Shown piece by piece: positions 9,411 through 16,567 of a stretch of DNA of 64,000 nt. The stretch lies in contig NZ_JAGYPH010000002.1 in assembly GCF_018343525.1 (NCBI RefSeq), forward strand, positions 744,001 to 808,000, in the 5' to 3' direction. Position numbers and translations under genes: made by a program. Position 1 is the stretch's first letter. Each line of letters begins with the position of its first letter. This DNA comes from Lederbergia citrea. Lineage in GTDB: Bacteria > Bacillota > Bacilli > Bacillales > Bacillaceae_C. Below the pieces are notes generated by a model. The model saw only the letters and a program-made list of their open reading frames with translations, was not told the DNA's origin and ran no database searches.

Positions 9411-10880
9411 ATGGTAATATTGAAAAATAAAACCGATTATTTGAGCTTAATAGATGAAATCAATTCTAATGGTAGATTCAAAGAGGATTGGGGCTCACTT
9501 AGTGAAGTACAAGTTCCCAAATGGTATAAGAATGCGAAATTCGGTATTTTCATCCATTGGGGAGTATATTCTGTTCCTGCATTTAAAAATGAATGGTATC
9601 CCAGAAATATGTACATTCAAGGATCTGAGGAATATAACCATCACCTTATGATGTACGGCGAACATAAAAATTTTGGCTATAAAGATTTTATACCGATGTT
9701 TAAAGCAGAAAATTTCAATGCAGACGAATGGGCGGGAATATTCCGGTCTTCGGGAGCCAAGTATATCATGCCTGTTGCAGAGCACCATGATGGATTTCAA
9801 ATGTATAAAAGTGATATTTCTCAATTTAATGCTTATGAGATGGGGCCAAAGCGAGATGTTCTTGCTGAAATGAAAGAGGCTTTTGAAAAACAGAATCTCC
9901 ATTTATGCGTTTCCTCTCATAGAGCAGAACACTGGTTTTTCATGTCGCATGGCAAAGAATTTGATTCAGATATTAAAGAGCCACTTGTAGTCGGAGACTT
10001 TTATTGGCCTTCCATGCCCGAACCCGAACATCAGGATTTAAATGGTTCTCCACCGAATCAGGAGTACCTAGAGGACTGGTTAGTGAGATGTTGTGAGCTT
10101 GTAGACAATTATCAGCCTAAAGTTTTTTATTTTGATTGGTGGATACAAAACGCTGCCTTCAAACCATATCTCAAAAAATTTGCAGCTTACTATTATAATA
10201 AAGCAGATGAATGGGGATACGATGTTGCCATCAATTATAAGCATGATGCCTTTATGCTAGGCTCTGCTGTACCTGATGTAGAGAGAGGTCAATTCGCCGA
10301 TCTTAAACCTTATTTCTGGCAAACTGATACAGCAGTTGCTAGGAATTCATGGTCCTATACGCCCGACAATGATTATAAATCACCGGCTGAACTGATTAGG
10401 GATTTAGTTGACATTGTCAGCAAAAATGGAAACTTGCTACTTAATATTGGACCTAAAGCGGACGGGACAATCCCTGAAAAGGACAAGGAAATTCTGTTGG
10501 CCATTGGTGACTGGCTTAAAGTTAACGGAGAGGCAATCTATGATACGACCTACTGGCGTACTTACGGTGAAGGCCCGACTGAAGTAATAGAGGGACAATT
10601 TACTGATCATACGTCAAAAAAATTTACAAGTGAAGATATCCGCTTTACGATGAAGGGGAGCAGCCTTTATGCAACCGTACTTGCCTATCCAGAAGACGGA
10701 GAAGTTCGTATAAAATCGCTTAAAGAAAAATCCGCACACTTCCATGGAATCATCAAGGATATAAATATTCTAGGTTTTGATGAAAAACCAACTTGGACAA
10801 GAACAGAGGAAGCGTTAATTATTCGTACGAGTACGGTTAAAAGCTTAAATCCAATTGTCTTCAAAGTGGATATAGATTAG
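9411..10880 (+). CDS. GH29-family alpha-L-fucosidase
   Basis: A 489-residue retaining fucosidase. The N-terminal hallmark FGIFIHWGVYSVPAF and the nucleophile region VFYFDWW (Asp about residue 242) identify GH29; the C-terminal 130 residues form the usual beta-sandwich. There is no signal peptide, so it acts on imported substrate. ATG 9411 with AAAGGGTG at 9397-9404 is preferred to the TTG at 9387. It complements the GH95 enzyme upstream: GH95 mostly takes alpha-1,2 linkages whereas GH29 takes alpha-1,3/1,4/1,6 linkages, so the pair could clear several fucose types. It is the last gene of the importer operon. Confidence 0.92.
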   Translation: MVILKNKTDYLSLIDEINSNGRFKEDWGSLSEVQVPKWYKNAKFGIFIHWGVYSVPAFKNEWYPRNMYIQGSEEYNHHLMMYGEHKNFGYKDFIPMFKAENFNADEWAGIFRSSGAKYIMPVAEHHDGFQMYKSDISQFNAYEMGPKRDVLAEMKEAFEKQNLHLCVSSHRAEHWFFMSHGKEFDSDIKEPLVVGDFYWPSMPEPEHQDLNGSPPNQEYLEDWLVRCCELVDNYQPKVFYFDWWIQNAAFKPYLKKFAAYYYNKADEWGYDVAINYKHDAFMLGSAVPDVERGQFADLKPYFWQTDTAVARNSWSYTPDNDYKSPAELIRDLVDIVSKNGNLLLNIGPKADGTIPEKDKEILLAIGDWLKVNGEAIYDTTYWRTYGEGPTEVIEGQFTDHTSKKFTSEDIRFTMKGSSLYATVLAYPEDGEVRIKSLKEKSAHFHGIIKDINILGFDEKPTWTRTEEALIIRTSTVKSLNPIVFKVDID

Positions 10881-10957
10881 TAAGAAATTAGTTAATACTT
10901 TTAATCCATTAAGGTGCAGAATTTTTTTATAAACTAATACTAGAATAGCGGGAAAAT

Positions 10958-10990
10958 AACGGCCAATTACTCTCTGTGAAGGCCGTTTTT
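10958..10990 (+). terminator. Rho-independent terminator ending the fucosidase locus
   Basis: AACGGCC (10958-10964) pairs with GGCCGTT (10981-10987), followed by a T tract. It closes the importer-GH29 operon before the moxR gene. Confidence 0.8.
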
Positions 10991-11107
10991 CCATTTTATC
11001 TCTATAAAATTAATAAACATTCAAAAAATTAATATAAAAATAGTGTATAGTATAAGGAAACTGAAAATTCAGGCTGAATCGCCCTTAGAGAAAAGGAGAC
11101 CTCACTA

Positions 11108-12070
11108 ATGGATTTAACAAGAATCAAAGATCTAGCAGACAAGGTAAAAGAGAATATTCAACAAGTGATTGTCGGAAAAGAAGAAACGATTGATCATCTG
11201 CTCGTTGCACTCATTTCATCAGGGCACGTCCTTCTTGAGGATGTTCCCGGAACAGGAAAGACATTATTGGCGAAGTCGATGGCACAATCTTTATCTTGTT
11301 CTTGTAAGCGTATCCAGTTTACGCCTGATTTACTGCCATCTGACGTTACTGGGATTAACTTTTACAGTCAGAAAATCGGTGAATTCGAATTTCGGCCGGG
11401 GCCGATTTTTTCAAATATTGTGCTGGCAGACGAGATTAATCGTGCTACGCCAAGAACGCAATCGAGTTTACTAGAGTGCATGGAAGAGCAGCAAACAACG
11501 ATTGATGGTGAGACACATACGTTGGAGAGACCATTTATGGTCATTGCGACACAGAATCCTCTAGAAAGCCAAGGGACGTTTCCACTCCCAGAAGCACAGT
11601 TGGATCGTTTCTTATTGAAAGTCAATTTAGGATACCCTTCAAAAGAGGAAGGGATTGCCATTTTAAAACGTTTTAAAGAAACAAATCCGCTTCATGAAAT
11701 GCTGCCGGTTGCTGGCAGAGACGAGATTTTAGAAGCGCAACGGATTTATTCGCAAGTATATGTGAGTGATGACTTGTTGAACTATATGATGGAGATTATT
11801 GAAAAGACGAGAACACATGAACATATTGAATTAGGTGTCAGTCCACGCGGTAGCCAGGCTTTATTAAAAGCGGTTCAAGTATATGCGTTATTAAAAGGAA
11901 GGGATTATGTGCTTCCAGATGACGTGAAAGCAATGGCCAAGCCCGTACTCGGGCATCGCCTCATTTTAGCTCACACAATGCGGATGCGGGAAAATCAAGC
12001 GGACCTTCTACTTGACGAAATCATCAACCAAGTGTCCGTTCCGGCCGAAGAACTGCTATTCGACAAGTGA
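11108..12070 (+). CDS. MoxR-family AAA+ ATPase
   Basis: A 320-residue AAA+ ATPase of the MoxR family. Walker A is VPGTGKTLLAKS near residue 48, Walker B is LADEINR near residue 110, and the sensor-1 region reads VIATQNP. MoxR proteins act as chaperones in modules with DUF58 and membrane proteins, both of which follow here. The client is unknown; a link to cell-envelope maturation is usual but unproven. The stop codon TGA (12068-12070) lies inside a 37-bp palindromic repeat, and the last residues FDK are encoded by it. Confidence 0.9.
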   Translation: MDLTRIKDLADKVKENIQQVIVGKEETIDHLLVALISSGHVLLEDVPGTGKTLLAKSMAQSLSCSCKRIQFTPDLLPSDVTGINFYSQKIGEFEFRPGPIFSNIVLADEINRATPRTQSSLLECMEEQQTTIDGETHTLERPFMVIATQNPLESQGTFPLPEAQLDRFLLKVNLGYPSKEEGIAILKRFKETNPLHEMLPVAGRDEILEAQRIYSQVYVSDDLLNYMMEIIEKTRTHEHIELGVSPRGSQALLKAVQVYALLKGRDYVLPDDVKAMAKPVLGHRLILAHTMRMRENQADLLLDEIINQVSVPAEELLFDK

Positions 12071-12095
12071 CAGGCACCACCCGAATTTTGTCGAA
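12059..12095 (+). repeat. 37-bp palindromic repeat, copy 1 (short form), at the moxR 3' end
   Basis: The copy is bounded by TTCGACAA (12059-12066) and TTGTCGAA (12088-12095) with the core GTGACAGGCACC between them. It supplies the moxR stop codon. It is the same short form as copies 7 and 9, in which one hairpin arm is replaced by the CGACAAG segment. Confidence 0.85.
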
Positions 12096-12120
12096 ATTTC
12101 TATGGAAGGGTGGAGTGTAG

Positions 12121-13218
12121 ATGAATATTGCTTGGTTTATTTTTATTACTTTTGTGATTGCTGGTATCCAAGCGTACATATATGGTAAATGGGGATTGGC
12201 GCGTATTCAGTATACGCGGTCGTTTAATGAGAAGGCAGTTTTCGAAGGAGAAAGAATTGAAATGATTGATGAAATTTCGAATAGAAAGCTCCTTCCAGTT
12301 CCATGGCTTCGCCTTGAATCGAAAATCAGTGCGGACTTGCAATTTCAAAGACAATCAGACCTAGACAATGAAATTGATAGTGGCGATTTTCACCGGACAT
12401 TATTTAGTTTAATGCCGTATCAAAAGGTAAAGCGAAGACAGCATTTGACATGTACAAAGAGAGGGTTTTATCAATTTCAAACAGTATCTCTTTCAACAGG
12501 GGATGTACTTGGTATCGGTGAAACATTTAAAAGCGTCCCATCACCTGCTGAAATTATCGTTTATCCACCGCTTTTGCCGATGAAAGATATTCCATTGCCT
12601 GCGCATAGTTGGCTTGGTGATATCATTGTACGGCGCTGGATTATTGAAGATCCATTTTTGACGTCAGGTGTTCGTGATTATTCATATGGGGATCCATTGA
12701 ATTCCGTCAATTGGAAGGCGACAGCCCGTACGAATCGTTTGCAAGTAAGCAAAAGAGACTTTTCTGCCGATCATCACTTAATGATTTATATCAATTTCAA
12801 CCAAAATGAAGATATTTGGCGGCCGATCATTGATGAACCATTATTGGAAAAGGCACTTTCCTATGCCGCTTCCATTGCTCAATATGCGATTGCAAATGGT
12901 ATCAGCACCGGTTTTGGCTGTAATGCTTATTTCGATGAAATGAAAAAAGAACCGATTCGCATCGAACCAGAAAATAGTAAGCAGCAGCTTGCCCATTTAT
13001 TTGAAACGATGGCAAAGGTGAAAATTGGCACGAGTACGTTCTTTGACTATTTCTTAAGAGATGATGTTGAGCGGAAAATGCAAGGAACAGATATCCTTTT
13101 AATTACCTCAATTGTGACGATAAAAATGAAGGAAATGATTAAGAAACTAGAGGCCGAAGGAAATTCAGTTGAAGTGCTTATGCTTGAATCGGAATTCGCG
13201 CATCAGAAAGCGAATTAG
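12121..13218 (+). CDS. DUF58-domain protein
   Basis: A 365-residue protein with an N-terminal membrane helix, an immunoglobulin-like middle region and the DUF58 domain, whose signature GVRDYSYGDPLNSVNWKATA lies near residue 180. DUF58 proteins resemble von Willebrand A domains and are encoded with MoxR ATPases, which are thought to act on them. It begins 50 bp after moxR, with GGAGTG upstream of the ATG. It is probably exposed at the membrane. No catalytic function is established. Confidence 0.87.
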   Translation: MNIAWFIFITFVIAGIQAYIYGKWGLARIQYTRSFNEKAVFEGERIEMIDEISNRKLLPVPWLRLESKISADLQFQRQSDLDNEIDSGDFHRTLFSLMPYQKVKRRQHLTCTKRGFYQFQTVSLSTGDVLGIGETFKSVPSPAEIIVYPPLLPMKDIPLPAHSWLGDIIVRRWIIEDPFLTSGVRDYSYGDPLNSVNWKATARTNRLQVSKRDFSADHHLMIYINFNQNEDIWRPIIDEPLLEKALSYAASIAQYAIANGISTGFGCNAYFDEMKKEPIRIEPENSKQQLAHLFETMAKVKIGTSTFFDYFLRDDVERKMQGTDILLITSIVTIKMKEMIKKLEAEGNSVEVLMLESEFAHQKAN

Positions 13219-13233
13219 AAGGAGGGAATGAAT

Positions 13234-14547
13234 ATGTTAAAACTAAGAAGCGTCATGGCTGTACTCCTTCAAGGGTGCTTTGAATATCTCCTTCTTTTTC
13301 CGTTCATTATGATCATCGGAATCTTATTGGCAGGTTCACGAATGTGGCTTTGGCTTGCAAGTATATTAGTATTATTTTTCCTTGGCGTTTTGTTCAAAAC
13401 TGTATTACCTAATCAGAAATGGTGGGTATATGCGGGATTTTCAGTGGTGGTCGGAGTTATAACCGGCCTTCTTTTCGACCAACATTTGTTTTCGTTGATA
13501 ACACTAGCTTTCATTCATCCCATCTTTATTTATCGGGGAATGATGTATACAAGTCGTCCTTGGAATAGCCTTATTCCAATAACATTCATGTGGTTTGGCG
13601 GATTTGGCATCTATTTTGTTAGTTATTTTGTCTATCGTTTTGTTGAAAAGTTTAGTCCCTATTTAACGCTAATCTCAATATGTGGAGCTCTAACCGTTGT
13701 GATTATCTTATTTATTTCCAATAGTGAACACTTGAAAGCTTCGACACTGTCAAAACAGAAAAAGCCATTTATTAGTCGAACAATTAAAAAGCAAAATCGT
13801 GTGTATCTTGCCCTTACGATAGCGGTGATTGCGCTTATCACAAATGGGCAAATGATTAGAGATTTGCTATGGAGTGGTTTTAAAGGGTTTATTCAGTTGA
13901 TATTAGGGATGTTTTCAGGAGGAGACGTTGGTCCGGAGGTAGATGAGATCCCGCCGCCAGCTTCAATGGATCTAGGACTTCCTGTAGATAAGAAAAAGTC
14001 GGCGTTTGCTGAATTCCTAGATTTAATTATGACTTATTTTGGTTATATCCTTTTTGTTCTAGTAGTCGTTGCAATCTTACTTCTATTAATTAGGAAAATT
14101 AGACTATGGGTTAAACAACTCGTTCGCGCACTCATTTCATTTTTACAGCAAATGGTTAGCCGTACATCAGAACGTGATGATTCATTCCAATATATTGATG
14201 AAAAAGAAAGTATTTTCGACTGGAAGGAATGGAAAAAGGAGCAGCAAGATAAAGCGAAAGGGTTTGTACAAAAAATATTTAAGCGGGAACCACGCTGGGA
14301 GTCATTATCCAATCAGCAAAAAGTAAGATTTGTTTACCGTACTTTTTTATCACGGCAGTTAAAAAACATGCACTATAAATCGGCATTAACTCCGCGGGAA
14401 ACAGTAGATGAATTAAAATCGTCGATACATTCGGATGAAAGTCAATTGGAAAAATTACTCGATGCTTATGAACGAACGCGCTACGGGGAACAAGATGTCG
14501 AGGATCATAAAATTAAGGATATTTATTCACTAGTAAAAGAAAAGTAA
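13234..14547 (+). CDS. Multi-pass membrane protein with C-terminal DUF4129 domain
   Basis: A 437-residue protein with several hydrophobic helices in its first 210 residues, a Pro-rich extracytoplasmic link, another membrane helix near residue 270 and a soluble C-terminal DUF4129 region (YRTFLSRQL and TPRETVDEL). In many Bacillus genomes the third gene of the MoxR-DUF58 module is a larger protein with a transglutaminase-like domain; that domain is absent here, making this a short variant. ATG 13234 has better spacing to GGAGG (13221-13225) than ATG 13228. It is probably the membrane partner of the two upstream proteins. Confidence 0.75.
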   Translation: MLKLRSVMAVLLQGCFEYLLLFPFIMIIGILLAGSRMWLWLASILVLFFLGVLFKTVLPNQKWWVYAGFSVVVGVITGLLFDQHLFSLITLAFIHPIFIYRGMMYTSRPWNSLIPITFMWFGGFGIYFVSYFVYRFVEKFSPYLTLISICGALTVVIILFISNSEHLKASTLSKQKKPFISRTIKKQNRVYLALTIAVIALITNGQMIRDLLWSGFKGFIQLILGMFSGGDVGPEVDEIPPPASMDLGLPVDKKKSAFAEFLDLIMTYFGYILFVLVVVAILLLLIRKIRLWVKQLVRALISFLQQMVSRTSERDDSFQYIDEKESIFDWKEWKKEQQDKAKGFVQKIFKREPRWESLSNQQKVRFVYRTFLSRQLKNMHYKSALTPRETVDELKSSIHSDESQLEKLLDAYERTRYGEQDVEDHKIKDIYSLVKEK

Positions 14548-14846
14548 TTATATACATGAAAATATCAGATTGACGTATAGATGCAACAATTATATGATAA
14601 AAGTAGGAGTTTACTAACTTTACAGAAAATTTAGCTAGATTATAACTTAGTAATCCAGATTTATCTGGTGCTAAAGGCTTGAGTAATTGTAATAATTAAA
14701 GCGCTTGCAATTACACAAATGTATTTTACAACTAGCTGTGCAAAGCGAGGTGAGATTTTTAAAGAAAATAAAAGAACATCGAGAAGAAACATCACAAGAG
14801 GGCCTCTAGCCCGTTATTGTTTTTTATATAGGAAGGTGCTGTAATT
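14548..14846 (+). other. Intergenic region before the ABC exporter operon
   Basis: No gene is visible in these 299 bases. They hold a cre-like box (14696-14710), an A/T-rich stretch suitable for a promoter, and a small hairpin (GGGC-CTCTA-GCCC near 14805) followed by a T-rich tract that could be a weak terminator or attenuator just before the ATPase gene. Confidence 0.5.
14696..14710 (-). promoter_or_regulatory. cre-like site upstream of the ABC exporter operon
   Basis: Read on the minus strand it is TTGCAAGCGCTTTAA, matching WTGNAANCGNWWNCA with one mismatch; the same core is found before the third sugar importer at 45161. A CcpA site before an exporter operon is unexpected, so binding needs proof. 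Confidence 0.45.
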
Positions 14847-15542
14847 ATGAAACCAGTTGTCAAAGTTGAAAACGTTGACAAGGCGTTCGGAAGTGGCGAT
14901 AAAAAGGTAGAGATACTGAACCAAATCAATTTCTCCATTGAGCCGTATCAGTTGGTTGCCCTTAGGGGAAGATCCGGTTCAGGAAAAACAACTTTATTAA
15001 ATATGATTGGCGCGTTGGATCATCCAACGGCTGGAGAGATTTACATAGAAGGAACTCCGATTAGTAAATACAATGAAAAACAGCGTTCGGAGCTCAGGCG
15101 GACCAAAATGGGGTTTGTCTTTCAATCTTATGGCTTGGTGCCGCTCATGACAGTAGAAGAAAATATCGAGTTCGGGCTCAGGATTGCGGGCGTTCCGCGA
15201 GGGGAATGGGCTGCGAAAATTAAAGAATCGGTAGATATTGTTGGGTTATCAAAAAGGAGCAAGCACCGGCCATATGAATTATCAGGTGGAGAGCAGCAGC
15301 GGGTTGCGGTTGCAAGAGCAATAGCAAGTAAGCCGACATTGCTTTTAGCTGATGAGCCGACAGCTGAGTTAGACAGTAAAATGGCGTTTCATATTATTCA
15401 AGCATTCCAAGAGTTAGTTAAAAATCGAACGACTACGATTATTATGACTACGCATGATCCTAATATTCTCGAAATAATAGAACATGTTTATACATTGGAG
15501 GATCGGAAAATTGACTATAGGAAAAAAGAAATTTACGTCTAA
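14847..15542 (+). CDS. ABC transporter ATP-binding protein, MacB/LolD type
   Basis: A 231-residue ATPase with Walker A GRSGSGKTT near residue 40, Q-loop region FQSYGLVPL, signature ELSGGEQQRVAVARA and Walker B LLLADEPTAELD. This set is typical of the type VII (FtsX/MacB) group. It is the first gene of a four-gene unit with a lipoprotein adaptor, an FtsX-like permease and a second ATPase. The next gene overlaps its end by 32 bp. The cargo is unknown; such systems in Gram-positive bacteria often remove peptides, lipids or antibiotics, or sense them. Confidence 0.9.
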   Translation: MKPVVKVENVDKAFGSGDKKVEILNQINFSIEPYQLVALRGRSGSGKTTLLNMIGALDHPTAGEIYIEGTPISKYNEKQRSELRRTKMGFVFQSYGLVPLMTVEENIEFGLRIAGVPRGEWAAKIKESVDIVGLSKRSKHRPYELSGGEQQRVAVARAIASKPTLLLADEPTAELDSKMAFHIIQAFQELVKNRTTTIIMTTHDPNILEIIEHVYTLEDRKIDYRKKEIYV

Positions 15543-16554
15543 AAAAATATCTATTTATTGTAGTTTTGGAATTATCGCCTCAGTTCTTATGGGAGGCTGT
15601 TCTTTTTTACCAAAAGAAGAACCGGTCCTTGCACCACCACTTGTAGAGCCTGCTCAATTGGATTATGAAACTGCAAAAGTGAAGACAGGGGAAATCATTA
15701 AAAGAGTGAAGGGTTCGGGCACTTTAGTGCCAACGAGTCATCATGATTTATATTATTCCAAGGATGGCGGACGCTTAAAAAAGGTTCATGCTAAAGAAGG
15801 AGAATTTGTTAAACAAGGGCAAACACTCGCCGAAGTTGAAACAGGAAATCTCGCTTTTGAAATTCAGCAGGCACAGATTGAATTGAAGAAAGCTGAAATA
15901 AGGCTTCAGCAAATGCGCGCATCAGGTGCGGACAGTTATTCGCTTGAGATTGGAAGATTGGACGTGCAAAGCTTACAAAATAACCTTTCTTATATGAATA
16001 ATCAGCTTGCAGAATCAAAGATTACCTCACCTATTGATGGGATTGTTACATTTGTAACTGAAATACGGCAAGGCGAAATTGTACCTGCGTATGAATCTAT
16101 TTTTCAAGTAGCCGAAACGAATCAACTGCAAATTCTCTATACTGCCATGAATGCCAATGACTTGGCGGATGTAAGTCTTGGTATGGACGCCGTCACTACA
16201 TTAGGTGGAAAAGAAGTAAAAGGCAAAGTAGTGACTACGCCAAAAGATATTCCGGCTGATGTGTATGAGAAAAATCCAGACCTATATAGTAAATCCATTC
16301 TTGTTGAGGTCAAGAAGATGCCTAAAGACGTAAAGGTGGGAGATATGGCGAGCATAGAAGTCGTTACGGCTAAAAAGAAGAAGGCGCTCATCATTCCGAA
16401 AAATGGTTTACGTACCACCGTTGGCCGTAATTACGTTCAAGTAATGGTGGATAATACAAAACGAGAAGTTGATATTGAAGTTGGGATTATTTCCTCTACA
16501 GAAGTTGAAGTATTGAAAGGACTTAATGAGGGAGACGTCATCATTTTAAAGTAG
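15511..16554 (+). CDS. Membrane-fusion (HlyD/RND-adaptor-like) lipoprotein
   Basis: A 347-residue lipoprotein. TTG 15511 is chosen because GGAGG (15497-15501) lies nine bases upstream and this start gives a clean signal peptide ending in LMGGC (Cys30). The body has the adaptor plan: a biotinyl-lipoyl half (VKEGEFVKQGQTLAEVE-like segment near residue 97), a short coiled coil, the second lipoyl half (ITSPIDGIVTFV) and a beta barrel. In Gram-positive bacteria these adaptors sit outside the membrane and bind the FtsX-like permease encoded next. No outer-membrane channel is expected. Confidence 0.85.
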   Translation: MTIGKKKFTSKKISIYCSFGIIASVLMGGCSFLPKEEPVLAPPLVEPAQLDYETAKVKTGEIIKRVKGSGTLVPTSHHDLYYSKDGGRLKKVHAKEGEFVKQGQTLAEVETGNLAFEIQQAQIELKKAEIRLQQMRASGADSYSLEIGRLDVQSLQNNLSYMNNQLAESKITSPIDGIVTFVTEIRQGEIVPAYESIFQVAETNQLQILYTAMNANDLADVSLGMDAVTTLGGKEVKGKVVTTPKDIPADVYEKNPDLYSKSILVEVKKMPKDVKVGDMASIEVVTAKKKKALIIPKNGLRTTVGRNYVQVMVDNTKREVDIEVGIISSTEVEVLKGLNEGDVIILK

Positions 16555-16567
16555 GAGGGATAAGCCC

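Noticed and set aside
9454..9902. Overlapping frames inside the GH29 gene on both strands
   Set aside because: They lie fully inside a well-supported gene and have no ribosome sites or family features.
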